Shown here piece by piece: positions 19,044 through 29,566 of a stretch of DNA of 40,355 nucleotides. The notes beneath the pieces were generated by a model. That model was not told the origin of the DNA. It searched no databases and saw nothing but the letters and a program-made list of their open reading frames with translations. Each line of letters opens with the position of its first letter. Position 1 is the first letter of the stretch. Origin of the DNA: Rhodophyticola sp. GTDB lineage: Bacteria; Pseudomonadota; Alphaproteobacteria; Rhodobacterales; Rhodobacteraceae. The DNA lies in contig JANQNZ010000170.1 in the NCBI GenBank assembly GCA_028279315.1, forward strand, positions 1 through 40,355, given 5' to 3'. The translations under genes and the position numbers were made by a program.

Positions 19044-19955
19044 TCAGGACGTCACTTTCGGAAGATCGGGGTCGCTGCCCCATTCCGCCCAAGACCGATG
19101 GTATACCCGCACCCTCGGGAAGCCTAAAAGCCTGAGCGCCACATAGCTGTGCGAGGATGCAAGCCCTTGTTGGCAATGCATGATGACGTCGTGCTCAGAT
19201 GTCACGCCATGGCGCTCAAAATGCGCCAGCAACCTGTCGGCCGGTTTGAACCGACCATCCTCGGCCAGATTGTCGGCCCAGGGGATGTTGACCGCCCAGG
19301 GGATGTGGCCTTCATCGAACATATGGGTCGGGCGCACGTCGATCAGGACACCGTCCCGGGCCTCGCGATGGATCAGAACGTCCTCGGCCGTTGCATGGCG
19401 GCGCGGGCTGAGCGCGGCCTGAAACACCGTTGTCTCCGTCATGCCGCCTTCCGTGCTGACCGGCCCGTTCGCCGCCAGCCACGCCGTCCAGCCGCCATTC
19501 AGGACCGAGCTGTTGCGATGTCCCAGATACTCCATCAGCCAAAGCATCCGAGCCGCATGAAACCCGCCCCGGTCATCGTAGAAAACGACGATGCTGTCGG
19601 CCTCGACGCCGAGATCGCCAAGGAGCGTTTCGATCTCCGAGATCGGGCGAAGGGCGCCCTCCACCGGGCTATGTTGCGCCGCAACGGCATTCGGGTCGAG
19701 GTGAAGCGCGCCGGCGATGTGCCCGGCATCGTAAGCCTCCCGCTCACGGATATCGACGAGGGCAAGGCCGATATCGACTGGGTTGAGCCCGCTTTGGGCC
19801 AGCGGCGAGATCGCCGCGATCAATGCGCCCGGCTCAGTCAAGAGCGCGGGGTTTGCGTAGCTGGAGGTCTGGGCAAAGCCAAACTTCGGAAGCCCGAGGG
19901 CCGCAAGCCCGACCGCAAGTTGCGCGAACCCACGCCGTGTGAGGTTCTGTTTCAT
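19044..19955 (-). CDS. Tat-signal two-domain rhodanese-type sulfurtransferase
   Basis: MKQNLTRRGFAQLAVGLAALGLPKFGFAQ (twin-arginine signal); DIREREAYDAGHIAGALHL; C-terminal catalytic loop HCQQGLASS. Confidence 0.88.
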   Translation of the reverse strand: MKQNLTRRGFAQLAVGLAALGLPKFGFAQTSSYANPALLTEPGALIAAISPLAQSGLNPVDIGLALVDIREREAYDAGHIAGALHLDPNAVAAQHSPVEGALRPISEIETLLGDLGVEADSIVVFYDDRGGFHAARMLWLMEYLGHRNSSVLNGGWTAWLAANGPVSTEGGMTETTVFQAALSPRRHATAEDVLIHREARDGVLIDVRPTHMFDEGHIPWAVNIPWADNLAEDGRFKPADRLLAHFERHGVTSEHDVIMHCQQGLASSHSYVALRLLGFPRVRVYHRSWAEWGSDPDLPKVTS

Positions 19956-19976
19956 GTTTCTAATTCCTTGATGTGT

Positions 19977-20636
19977 TTAGGACGGTGCGCCGACCAGCCG
20001 AAGATAGGGAACCGGGGCTTTCCAGCCCTCCGGGTATCGCTTCCGCGCCTCATCGTCTGAGACCGATGGGACAATGACCACGTCATCCCCATGCGCCCAG
20101 TTGGCGGGTGTCGCCAATTGGTGGCGGGCGGTCAGTTGCAGACTGTCGATCACCCGAAGGATTTCGTTGAAGTCGCGCCCGGTGGTCATCGGGTACGAGA
20201 TGGTGAGCTTGATCCGCTTGTCCGGCCCAATGATGAAGAGCGTGCGGGCCGTGGCGTTGTCCATCGCCGTGCGGCCTTCGAAACTCTCGCCTGCATCCGC
20301 CGGCAGCATTCCATAGAGTTTCGCGATGCTGAGATCAGTGTCGCCGATCAACGGGTAGTTCGGCTCATAGCCCGTCGCCGTGCGGATGTCGCCGGACCAC
20401 ACCGTGTGGCTTTCGACAGGATCGAGCGAAAGTCCGAGGATTTTCACGCCTCGGCGATCAAACTCTGATTTCATCCGCGCCATCACGCCAAGCTCGGTGG
20501 TGCAGACCGGGGTGAAGTCTTTTGGGTGGGAAAACAGAACGCACCAGGCGTCACCGATCCAGTCATGGAACTGGATCAAACCATCGGTGGAATGCGCCGT
20601 GAAATCGGGCGCCAGACTATTGATGGCCAAGGGCAT
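19977..20636 (-). CDS. Peroxiredoxin (Prx6/1-Cys-like)
   Basis: LFSHPKDFTPVCTTELGVMARMKSEFDRRGVKILGLSLDPVESHTVWSGDI. Confidence 0.93.
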   Translation of the reverse strand: MPLAINSLAPDFTAHSTDGLIQFHDWIGDAWCVLFSHPKDFTPVCTTELGVMARMKSEFDRRGVKILGLSLDPVESHTVWSGDIRTATGYEPNYPLIGDTDLSIAKLYGMLPADAGESFEGRTAMDNATARTLFIIGPDKRIKLTISYPMTTGRDFNEILRVIDSLQLTARHQLATPANWAHGDDVVIVPSVSDDEARKRYPEGWKAPVPYLRLVGAPS

Positions 20637-20939
20637 TTTTGGGTCCTTTCATTGAGGTCGGTGGGCCGCATGCGCGCGACCATGGCAGACACCTAGGCAG
20701 TCACCGCTCCGGTGACCTGAAAGACTTCTGAAGGTTTGCGAAAACGTATCTGGCAGGACCAAACCCAAGCTGCGCGGTGTTTTTGGGCGCGCTATGCATC
20801 CAAGATCAGGCGCTTGTGCCCGCTAGCCGCTCGGTGTCCGGGGTGCAGTTTGGGGGTTCTAACGTTCGCGTATTCCCCCAGGTTTGTGTCCTTTTCAACT
20901 CTGGGGGCAATCTCTACGAGGACATTCTCCCTCGACGAC

Positions 20940-21657
20940 ATGGTGGGACAGGCCATGCATTGGCTGATAGACGGATGGACAATTGACGCATTGGACCGCA
21001 CCGCAAAGCGGGGCGGTTCTGTTGCGCGCCTGTCTCCACGCGCCATACGCTTTCTGGGGGCCATGGCCGACGCGCAAGGCGCCACGGTGAGCCGCGGCAA
21101 ACTGATGGATCAGGTCTGGCCGGGCGTCTATGTGGGCGACGAGAGTCTGACGCAGGTCGTGTCCGAACTGCGGAAAAAGCTCCAAAGCAAAGACATCATC
21201 GTGACAGTCAACCGGGGCGGCTATCGCTTGACGGTGCCGATTGAGGGTCGGGATGTCGACAATCTGCATATGTCGCGACGCACTCGCACGTCCTTGTCGA
21301 TTGATGCCGACACGTTGTGCATCGAAGCAGTTGAGTGCTTCGCCCGCGCGCTCGAAGGCGCCGAGCGAACGTCCGTTGATCTGGCCGCACAAGCCGTGGC
21401 CATCGCGCCAGATTACGCCGATGTGCGCGCGCTGCACGCGGCGCTCCTCCTCAAGCGGCATATGATCTGATCTGAAGGGACAACGCTGGCCGAAAAGGCC
21501 TTGGAAGAGGTTGAAGCCGCGTTGAAGCTCGACCAGAACCACGCCCTGGCACAGTTCATAGGCGCGGCAGCCAGCCTGATGGCGGGGGTTCCGGGATATG
21601 GCCTGCATAACCTAGAGAAGGCGCTTGCCGACGCGCCCAACCTTGCGTGGAGCGAGC
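20940..21657 (+). pseudogene. Disrupted winged-helix/TPR regulator, paralogue of 14585-15793
   Basis: N-terminal MHWLIDGWTIDALDRTAKRGGSVARLSPRAIRFLGAMADAQGATVSRGKLMDQVWPGVYVGDESLTQVVSELRKKL; TGA at 21468-21470 (KRHMI*SEG against KRHVQWSEG in the paralogue); frame continues EALEEVEAALKLDQNHALAQFIGAA to about 21657, then abuts the RTX gene. Confidence 0.85.
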
Positions 21658-21660
21658 CGC

Positions 21661-24081
21661 CTATTGGATCAGCAGTTTCGCCTCGTGCTTCTTCAACGCG
21701 CGGCGGGCAGAGCCATAGGCCTCAACACCTTCAGGGGTGCTCAGCTCGGGGAAGAGCTCGAAGATCTCGTTGCGCTGCGCGTCGCCCATGGCACCCAGGG
21801 TCTGATCCCCGGGCTGGAAGCTCTCGGTCCAGGCCCCGTCGGATAACACAACCTCGTGTTGGTCAAACATCAGGTGGATATAGGTCACACAGCTCGCATC
21901 CACGATGTCCACCCCGTCCAGACCGGTGAGATGTTTGGCCGCGACCAGCACTTCGGAGTCCTCGAAGTAAAGCGCCGTTTCGTTATTGGCCATCAGTACG
22001 CGGTGGTTGGGCGACACCATCATGTCCCGCTCAGGCAGGTCATTGCCCAGGGCACCCTGACGGATCAGGACGGGGCGCAGATGCTTGGCCATGGCCAGTT
22101 CGGCCCCGGTCAGCGCCCGCTGGCCGACCCAGCGGATCTCCTGGATGCCTCTGTCGCGGGTGATCACCCGGTCGCCGACCTGCAGCGCCTCCACCTTGAT
22201 CTCGCCCCGCGGCGTCGCAATCCGCGTGCCAGGCGTGAAGCAGGGGATGACCGCTTCGATATTCGTGAACACAAGGCTGCCAGCCGGATCCCCGTTATCG
22301 TCGAAGTAGAAGACTTCCCCATTCTCGATATTGGATGGATCGAAGACGATGTTGAGCGACCCACCCGCCGGCGCAGAGCCGCGCAGGTCTAGCGTGTCGA
22401 AATCGTCGCCACCCTCGTTGCCGTCGACCACGTCGCCCGCGTTGACATTTTCAAAGGTGTCACGGTCATCGCCGCCCGACAGATTGTCGTTGCCGATACC
22501 ACCCTCGATCGTATCATCGCCGATGCCGCCGTCGATACTGTCGTCGCCCGATCCACCGACGATCTCGTCATTGCCCTGACCGCCCAGCAGCTCGTCATCG
22601 CCAGCGCCACCGTCGATGAAGTCATCGTCGATCTGACCGTCAATGACGTCGTCGCCGTCATCGCCAAAGAGCCGGTCGTCATCGTCGGCGCCGAAGATGA
22701 CGTCATTGCCGGCCCCGCCGCGCACACTGTCGATACCGTTATCGGGCGCCAGGTCGGGGCCAAGGGGGTTGGTCCCATCATCCTCGATATCCAGCCCATC
22801 GGGCACAACCAACGGATCATTGCCGGAGAAGATGGTGTCGTCGCCCGCACCGGCATCGATGGTGTCGTTGCCTTCACCACCAACAATCCGGTCATCGCCA
22901 GCGCCCCCATCAACGCTATCGTCGTCGATGCCCGCGTCGATGACGTCATCGCCATCGCCACCGGTAATCGTATCCCGATCGTCGCCGGTAAAGATCGTGT
23001 CGTTGCCGGCACCGCCATCGACACTGTCACGGTCGTTAAATGGATCGGTGTCCGCGTCGAAGATGCCCGGATAGCCGATATCAGGCGCCAGCGTGTCGCT
23101 GGGGGTCAGACCGTTGGAGGAGTCGATGACGTCATCGCCCGCACCGCCCTGAACCGTATCGGACCCCTCGCCGCCCTCGATCGTATCATCGCCGATGCCG
23201 CCATCGATACTGTCGTCGCCCGATCCACCGACGATCTCGTCATTGCCCTGACCGCCCAGCAGCTCGTTGCCGCCTTGGCCAAGGATGGTGTCGTTGCCGG
23301 CCTCGCCATTCAGCACGTCATTGCCAGACCCGTTGGAGGGAGTCGTCCCCGGCCGGTTGCTGTCACCGAAGATGAGGTCGGCGCCGCTCCCGCCAAAGAC
23401 GGTGTCGTTGCCGCCGCCGGCATAGACATCGTCATTGCCCAAACCTGCCGAGACGCGGTCATCGCCGCCGCGCGCATCCACGATGTCGTCATTGGGCGCC
23501 TCGCCCGCCAGGATCGCGTCATTGGCATCGATCCGGTCACCATCGGGATCGCCGGTATAGGCGACGTCGATGATATCGCTGCCTTCGGTGCCGTCCACAT
23601 AACCGTCACCAAAGGTAATCGAAGGATCGTTAATGTTACTATAGGGAATGCGGAAGGTCCCGGTGTTGCCGGGGATGTTGTTATAGACCGTATTGGGCCG
23701 CAGCACATCAGTGGCCCCGTTGGTCTGGTTGTTCTGCCAGGCAAGCGCAAAGTTCTCGCCGCCGGTTGTTGAGCCACCGGAACTAATGGTCAGCGCCTTG
23801 ATGAACAGGTTCGACCCGTTGGGGTGCGTCGGGGAAACGGAATTTGTCATGGCCGAGGTCGACCAAGTTATGCGCAATCCGATCAGGTTCGGGTCGGACG
23901 AATTGGTGATGATCTGATTGCTGTCATTATAGGTCAGTCCGGTGTCGTCGTCGGTGACCTCGATCGCAATCGGCGTCACCGAGGACCCGGTGATCGATGT
24001 CGTCGAACTGGATGAAGAATTGACCGGCGGCCGGGAGACAAAATCGGGCAGGCGATAGATATGAAACGTATATGTCGGCAT
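21661..24081 (-). CDS. RTX (hemolysin-type Ca-binding repeat) protein with C-terminal Hint domain
   Basis: 806 aa; many GGxGxDxx nonapeptides ([29 protein letters not shown]); Hint region [42 protein letters not shown]...MVSPNHRVL. Confidence 0.95.
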   Translation of the reverse strand: MPTYTFHIYRLPDFVSRPPVNSSSSSTTSITGSSVTPIAIEVTDDDTGLTYNDSNQIITNSSDPNLIGLRITWSTSAMTNSVSPTHPNGSNLFIKALTISSGGSTTGGENFALAWQNNQTNGATDVLRPNTVYNNIPGNTGTFRIPYSNINDPSITFGDGYVDGTEGSDIIDVAYTGDPDGDRIDANDAILAGEAPNDDIVDARGGDDRVSAGLGNDDVYAGGGNDTVFGGSGADLIFGDSNRPGTTPSNGSGNDVLNGEAGNDTILGQGGNELLGGQGNDEIVGGSGDDSIDGGIGDDTIEGGEGSDTVQGGAGDDVIDSSNGLTPSDTLAPDIGYPGIFDADTDPFNDRDSVDGGAGNDTIFTGDDRDTITGGDGDDVIDAGIDDDSVDGGAGDDRIVGGEGNDTIDAGAGDDTIFSGNDPLVVPDGLDIEDDGTNPLGPDLAPDNGIDSVRGGAGNDVIFGADDDDRLFGDDGDDVIDGQIDDDFIDGGAGDDELLGGQGNDEIVGGSGDDSIDGGIGDDTIEGGIGNDNLSGGDDRDTFENVNAGDVVDGNEGGDDFDTLDLRGSAPAGGSLNIVFDPSNIENGEVFYFDDNGDPAGSLVFTNIEAVIPCFTPGTRIATPRGEIKVEALQVGDRVITRDRGIQEIRWVGQRALTGAELAMAKHLRPVLIRQGALGNDLPERDMMVSPNHRVLMANNETALYFEDSEVLVAAKHLTGLDGVDIVDASCVTYIHLMFDQHEVVLSDGAWTESFQPGDQTLGAMGDAQRNEIFELFPELSTPEGVEAYGSARRALKKHEAKLLIQ
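22502..22595. repeat. Internal near-identical repeat copy 1 within the RTX gene
   Basis: 94 bp matching 23174-23267 with one mismatch seen by eye (ccgtcgatac/ccatcgatac); encodes [31 protein letters not shown]. Confidence 0.9.
23174..23267. repeat. Internal near-identical repeat copy 2 within the RTX gene
   Basis: See copy 1. Confidence 0.9.
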
Positions 24082-24084
24082 GAT

Positions 24085-24429
24085 TTACTCCTGAGTCGAT
24101 CGCACTTCACGCGGGACACGGTCGCCGTTGGACTTGAAGGATGGATGGATGTCCGGTGACAGCCGAGGATCTCGGCGGCCGCTTCGCGGTGTTTCGGTAT
24201 ATGCAGAAGTGGAGCCAAACCGACGGGCGCGGTCAGCGGGCCCGTTCAACCCACCACACATCACATGGCCAAGATGCCATGCCGGCATCCCGATCTGGGC
24301 GATAGAGTCTGTGATGGTGTCAGGCCTGCGCCGCCGTTCTAGCGGTGCAGCAGGCACGTCAATCGGCGTTGGGTCGACCGACCTATCCGGCGCGCGTGCC
24401 GTCTTGGCGACCATAACCGGTCCGAACAT
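24085..24429 (-). CDS. Hypothetical small protein immediately upstream of the RTX gene
   Basis: 114 aa; GGAG seven bases ahead of ATG on the minus strand; stop lies 3 bp from the RTX start. No family recognised and an overlapping plus-strand ORF exists. Confidence 0.35.
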   Translation of the reverse strand: MFGPVMVAKTARAPDRSVDPTPIDVPAAPLERRRRPDTITDSIAQIGMPAWHLGHVMCGGLNGPADRARRFGSTSAYTETPRSGRRDPRLSPDIHPSFKSNGDRVPREVRSTQE

Positions 24430-25392
24430 CGTTACTCTCCAACACAGGCGCCGAAACGCCCACCGCCTTATGGCGGATACTCATTAAACCCACAGCGTGC
24501 AGATATTTGCGGCGCCTGAGCGTTCCGCATCAATCCGAGTCCAAACTGGGGGAGAAGGTCGCAACCTGCCCGAGCGATCGTGTCACACCGACCCAGGCTA
24601 TGCGAAGCGCGTGGCCAACCGAACACGTGACTGCACACATCTCCGCATCCAGTTCAGATGCATCCTGTGCGGCCGCTCCCGTGGCCTACAAACGCCGCCC
24701 CCAGTTGGGCAATCCATTAATACAACGCAGATTGAAGCGGAGACAGATAAAATTGTTGAAAGCCGTTAATGCCGCCTCGAAACTTCTGACCGGCACGGCA
24801 TTCTTCGCCACAAGACATCAACTTGTCCGCTGCTCATTGTTGATTAGCCTGACATCAATCCAGGCATTTGGCCCTGAATCCGGCCGGAAACCCCGCGAAT
24901 GGCCACGCATTGTTCCCATCCTGGAAACTATGGCGATTGCGGCAGATCTGCTCAGACTGTTCTGCTCACGGATCGGAACATAGGCAAAGGCATGTTCACG
25001 ATTGGGAACCCATCCTGCACGCCGCTGCGAAATCGTTCATTGATGCAACCGGTGCGAGGACGATTCGGCGAATCGAAGACAGGTCTGGGGTGGTCGGTTC
25101 TCCGCCTTTTGCAGACCGCGTCGTCAACCGCAAAGGCCATGCAACTCACCACTGTTCAGGCGGCAGTTGACAGCCTGACGGCGACCGCGCGGCGAGTGAG
25201 CGGACCGACCGAAAACGGGTTGTCAGAACCGGGGCCGCAACCGAAAGGCAGCGCAAAGACGACCGCGTTTGCGCGCCGCTGTTACAATCCTGAAACGTTG
25301 GGCCCCTAGAAGACCTTCGGCGCCTGATCGGGCAGCCCGAGATCAACTGAAAGTCAGTGCCGGTGTGCGAACCCGGCTCAGGGAGTTCCAAC

Positions 25393-26703
25393 ATGAACAA
25401 CAAAGCACTCGCCGTGGCATCCGCCGCAAGCGTCATCGCCATGTCCAGCGCGGCCTTCGCGCAGACCGAAATTGACTTCTGGCACGCCATGGGCGGCCAA
25501 CTGGGTGAGCGGACTGACGCCTTCGCCACCACCTTCAACGGCATGCAGGATCAATGCGTCGTCAATTCCGTCTATCAGGGCAACTATACCGAGACGATGA
25601 CGGCGGCGATTGCTGCGTTCCGCGCCAGCGAGCAACCCCATATCGTGCAGGTTTTCGAAGTCGGCACGGCCACGATGATGTCCGCCGAAGGCGCCATCTA
25701 TCCGGTGCACCAGCTGATGGCCGATCAAGGCATGGACTTTGATGAGGCCAACTATATCCCCGCCGTCATCTCCTATTACTCCGATACCGACGGCAATATG
25801 CTGTCCTTGCCGTTTAACTCCTCCACGCCTGTGATGTGGGTGAACCTTGATCTGTTCGAGGCGAACGATCTGGAGGTTCCGACCACCTGGGATGAGACCA
25901 TCGAAGCTGCCCGTGTGCTGCAGGCTGCTGGTGTGCCCTCCCCGCTTGGGTTCGGCTGGCAGTCTTGGTCGATGATCGAGAACTTCTCGGCCTGGCATGA
26001 CCTGCCGATCGGCACCATGGAGAACGGTTTTGCCGGGATCGGCACTGAGCTCACGATCAACAGCCCTGAAGTGATCGCCCATATCGACCGGATTCAGGGC
26101 ATGGTTGAAGAGGGTCTGTTCGTCTATGGCGGGCGGCGCGGCGATTCTCGCCCGCAATTCGTCAATGGCGAGGCCGCGATGTGGATCAACTCGTCGGCCT
26201 ATTTTGGCGGCTTCGTCGCGGATATCCAGGACTTTGAGTTCACCCAAGTGCCGCTGCCGCTCGACACCGCGGTCCGCACTGAGCCGCAGAATTCGATCAT
26301 CGGCGGCGCCACGCTTTGGGTTCTGCAAGGCCATGAGGATGCCCAATATGCCTGTGCGGCGCAGTTCCTCGACTTTCTGTCGGGGACCGAGCAGCAGGCT
26401 GATTGGGCCCAAGCCACCGGCTATGTGCCGATCACGACCGCGGCGGCCGATCTGATGGAGGAGCGGGGCTTCTTCACCGACAATCCCGGCACCGATGTCG
26501 CCATCACGCAGCTCAGCCTGAATGCCCCAACCCCGAACAGCCGCGGGCTGCGCTTCGGTAATTTCGTGCAAATCCGCGACATCATCAACGAAGAGCTGGA
26601 GGCCGCGTGGGCGGGCGACAAGACCGCCGAGGAAGCCATGAACGCCGCCGTTGAGCGCGGCAATGAGCTTCTGCGCCGCTTCGAAGAAACCTCTGGGTCC
26701 TAA
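25393..26703 (+). CDS. ugpB: Glycerol-3-phosphate-type ABC transporter substrate-binding protein (UgpB-like)
   Basis: MNNKALAVASAASVIAMSSAAFAQTEIDFWHAMGGQLGERTDAFATTFNGMQ...VVNSVYQGNYTETMTAAIAAFRASEQPHIVQVFEVGTATMM. Confidence 0.9.
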   Translation: MNNKALAVASAASVIAMSSAAFAQTEIDFWHAMGGQLGERTDAFATTFNGMQDQCVVNSVYQGNYTETMTAAIAAFRASEQPHIVQVFEVGTATMMSAEGAIYPVHQLMADQGMDFDEANYIPAVISYYSDTDGNMLSLPFNSSTPVMWVNLDLFEANDLEVPTTWDETIEAARVLQAAGVPSPLGFGWQSWSMIENFSAWHDLPIGTMENGFAGIGTELTINSPEVIAHIDRIQGMVEEGLFVYGGRRGDSRPQFVNGEAAMWINSSAYFGGFVADIQDFEFTQVPLPLDTAVRTEPQNSIIGGATLWVLQGHEDAQYACAAQFLDFLSGTEQQADWAQATGYVPITTAAADLMEERGFFTDNPGTDVAITQLSLNAPTPNSRGLRFGNFVQIRDIINEELEAAWAGDKTAEEAMNAAVERGNELLRRFEETSGS

Positions 26704-26776
26704 AACTTAGGCTTCTACAATCTGGCTGGCCGGGTCCCTGCACCCGGCCAGTTGCTTGTCGCTGATCCGGTCTTCC

Positions 26777-27661
26777 ATGCAAAAACGCGTCGTCTTTCAA
26801 AACCGCTGGCTGCCTTACATCCTTGTGGCGCCGCAGATCCTCATCACGTTGATCTTCTTCATTTGGCCCGCCTACCAGGCGCTTGAGACGTCTTTCTATC
26901 TTGAGGACGTGTTTGGCTTCTCGCGGACCTTTGTGTGGTTTGACAATTTCACCCGCCTGTTCCGCGACGAGGGGTATCTGCGCAGCTTCTGGACAACCCT
27001 GGTTTTCGGGTTTGCGGTCACATTCCTCTCCATGTCCATCGCCCTTGCCCTTGCGGTGGCGGCAAACCGGGTGATTCGGACGGCGACCGTCTATCGCACC
27101 TTCCTGATCTGGCCTTACGCTGTCGCGCCCGCGCTGGCAGGCGTGTTGTGGTTCTTCATGATGAACCCCACACTTGGGATCATCGCCTATTGGCTGGAAA
27201 CGGTCTGGGGTTACGAATGGAACCACTATGTGAACGGCAACCAGGCCCTTCTGATGGTGGTCGTCGCCGCGGCTTGGAAGCAGATCTCTTACAACTTCCT
27301 GTTCTTCCTTGCGGGCCTTCAATCGATCCCGAAATCGATGATCGAGGCCGCGGCGATTGACGGCGCAAGCCCCGCCAGACGGTTCTGGACCATCGTCTTC
27401 CCGCTTCTGAGCCCCACAACCTTCTTCCTGCTGGTGGTCAATCTCGTCTACGCCTTCTTCGACACTTTCGCGATCATCCATGCAACAACCTCTGGCGGCC
27501 CGGCTGAGGCCACGTCGATCCTGGTCTACCGGGTGTATTCGACCGGGTTTGTCGGCCAGGATTACGGGTCATCCGCGGCGCAATCTGTCATCCTGATGGG
27601 GATCGTGATTGCGATGACCTTCGTGCAGTTCCGCTATATCGAACGCAGGGTGCAATACTGA
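26777..27661 (+). CDS. ugpA: ABC transporter permease (UgpA-like)
   Basis: [78 protein letters not shown] loop. Confidence 0.92.
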   Translation: MQKRVVFQNRWLPYILVAPQILITLIFFIWPAYQALETSFYLEDVFGFSRTFVWFDNFTRLFRDEGYLRSFWTTLVFGFAVTFLSMSIALALAVAANRVIRTATVYRTFLIWPYAVAPALAGVLWFFMMNPTLGIIAYWLETVWGYEWNHYVNGNQALLMVVVAAAWKQISYNFLFFLAGLQSIPKSMIEAAAIDGASPARRFWTIVFPLLSPTTFFLLVVNLVYAFFDTFAIIHATTSGGPAEATSILVYRVYSTGFVGQDYGSSAAQSVILMGIVIAMTFVQFRYIERRVQY

Positions 27662-28509
27662 TGGTCGAAAATCGCCCCTATATGGCTGTCTTGACCCATG
27701 TCGTGCTGATCGCTGGCATCGTCTTTCTCTGTTTTCCGGTCTGGATGGCGCTTGTTGCGTCCACTCATACGGGCGAAAGCCTGTCGCGCAGCCCGATCCC
27801 GATGTGGTTCGGCGGTGAGGGGTGGGAGAATTACAGCACCCTCCTGTCAGGCGGTGTCGATGCCGCGGGCGGCGTGCCGGTCGCGCAGATGATGTGGAAC
27901 AGCCTGATCATGGCCATCGGCATCACCTTCGGCAAAATCGCGATCTCGCTTCTGTCGGCCTATGCCATCGTCTATTTCCGCTTCCCGTTCCGGATGCTGT
28001 TTTTCTGGCTGATCTTCATCACGCTGATGCTGCCGGTCGAGGTGCGTATCTTGCCCACCTATGATGTCGTGGCGTCCTTAGACATGCTCAACAGCTATTC
28101 GGGGCTGATCATCCCGCTTATCGCATCCGCAACGGCGACCTTTCTGTTCCGGCAATTCTTCATGACCGTGCCCGATGAGTTGGTCGAGGCCGCGCGGATC
28201 GACAGGGCCGGCCCAATCCGCTTCTTCTTCGATATCCTTCTGCCGCTGTCGCGCACCAATATCGCGGCGCTCTTCATCATCCTCTTCATCTACGGCTGGA
28301 ACCAGTATCTGTGGCCCTTCCTGATCACCACCGACCAAGACCTCTACACCATCGTCATGGGCATCCAGCGCATGGTGAATGTGGGCGAAGGTATCCCGAT
28401 CTGGCACCTGACGATGGGCACGGCGATCCTGGCGATGATCCCGCCCGTCCTGGTGGTTCTGGTCATGCAACGGCTCTTCGTGAAGGGCCTTGTGGAAAGC
28501 GAGAAGTGA
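27661..28509 (+). CDS. ugpE: ABC transporter permease (UgpE-like)
   Basis: [68 protein letters not shown]. Confidence 0.92.
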   Translation: MVENRPYMAVLTHVVLIAGIVFLCFPVWMALVASTHTGESLSRSPIPMWFGGEGWENYSTLLSGGVDAAGGVPVAQMMWNSLIMAIGITFGKIAISLLSAYAIVYFRFPFRMLFFWLIFITLMLPVEVRILPTYDVVASLDMLNSYSGLIIPLIASATATFLFRQFFMTVPDELVEAARIDRAGPIRFFFDILLPLSRTNIAALFIILFIYGWNQYLWPFLITTDQDLYTIVMGIQRMVNVGEGIPIWHLTMGTAILAMIPPVLVVLVMQRLFVKGLVESEK

Positions 28510-28510
28510 C

Positions 28511-29566
28511 ATGGCCGATCTTAGACTGACTGATGTGGGCAAGACCTATCCGGGTGGCGTCACGGCGGTGACGGGCGCCAATATCGAGATTGCGGATGCG
28601 GAGTTCATCGTGCTTGTCGGCCCTTCGGGCTGTGGCAAATCCACGATCCTACGAATGATCGCGGGGCTTGAGACGGTGACAAACGGCACGGTCGAGATCG
28701 GGGGCCGCGTCGTCAACGATCTGGAGCCCGGCGACCGCGACATCGCGATGGTGTTCCAGAATTACGCGCTTTACCCGCATATGTCGGTGCGCAAGAACAT
28801 GGAATACGGGCTGAAGAACCAAGGTATGCCGCGCCCGGAGATCGACAAACGCATCACCCAGGCCGCCGCTACGCTGCAGATCGAGAAGTTCCTTGACCGC
28901 AAGCCCCGTCAACTGTCAGGCGGGCAGCGTCAGCGGGTTGCCATGGGCCGCGCCATCGTGCGGGAGCCGTCGGTCTTTCTTTTTGACGAACCGCTCTCGA
29001 ACCTAGACGCCAAACTTAGGACCCAGTTGCGGGCCGAGCTTAAGGACCTCCATCAGCGATTGGACGCGACATTTGTCTTTGTCACCCATGACCAGGTCGA
29101 AGCGATGAGCCTTGCCGATCGGATTGTCATCATGTCCGAGGGCCGGATTGAGCAGATTGGCACGCCGATGGAGCTTTATGAGCGGCCCGCCAGCATCTTC
29201 GTTGCCGAATTCGTCGGTGCGCCGCCGATGAATGTCTTTTCGCTGACCTCCGATGCCGGGCACGCCTTCGCCCAGATGGGTCCAGCCGCGCCGCCCGAGG
29301 CAAAGGCCATCGGGATCCGCCCTGAGGCGCTGCGCGTCGATCCGAGCGGACCAAAGGCGAAAGTCGCGCTTGTCGAAGCGCTTGGCGCCGAAACCCTTAT
29401 TCATCTCCGGCTTGGGGAGGACCGGTTTGTCCTGCGGTCTGCCTATGGGCATAGCTTTGTCGAAGGGGGGGACATCGGGCTTACATGCGAGCCGGAGGCC
29501 GTCACGTTTTTCGGAGCCGACGACCGTGCCCTTGAGCCAGCGGCCCGGCAGACCAGTGTTGCCTGA
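28511..29566 (+). CDS. ugpC: ABC transporter ATP-binding protein (UgpC-like)
   Basis: Walker [48 protein letters not shown]-type C-terminus. Confidence 0.92.
   Translation: MADLRLTDVGKTYPGGVTAVTGANIEIADAEFIVLVGPSGCGKSTILRMIAGLETVTNGTVEIGGRVVNDLEPGDRDIAMVFQNYALYPHMSVRKNMEYGLKNQGMPRPEIDKRITQAAATLQIEKFLDRKPRQLSGGQRQRVAMGRAIVREPSVFLFDEPLSNLDAKLRTQLRAELKDLHQRLDATFVFVTHDQVEAMSLADRIVIMSEGRIEQIGTPMELYERPASIFVAEFVGAPPMNVFSLTSDAGHAFAQMGPAAPPEAKAIGIRPEALRVDPSGPKAKVALVEALGAETLIHLRLGEDRFVLRSAYGHSFVEGGDIGLTCEPEAVTFFGADDRALEPAARQTSVA

Noticed and set aside
22440-23480. Possible CRISPR-like or tandem satellite array from the regular tcgtcgcc/atcgtgtcg pattern
   Set aside because: Period and translation match RTX nonapeptides in one open reading frame; no conserved direct repeat plus unique spacers.
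22389-23772. Ser/Thr/Ala/Met-rich ORFs on both strands inside the RTX gene (e.g. 22389-23030 -, 22643-23074 +, 23275-23772 +)
   Set aside because: Periodic artefacts of reading the GGxGxDxx repeat DNA in other frames.
24952-25007. TGTTC...GAACA inverted repeat as an operator for ugpB
   Set aside because: Short 5-bp arms with a 13-bp spacer and nearly 400 bp from the ugpB start; expected by chance in a region this long.
25378-26571. 397-aa minus-strand ORF opposite ugpB
   Set aside because: Antisense shadow of a convincing UgpB-like protein.
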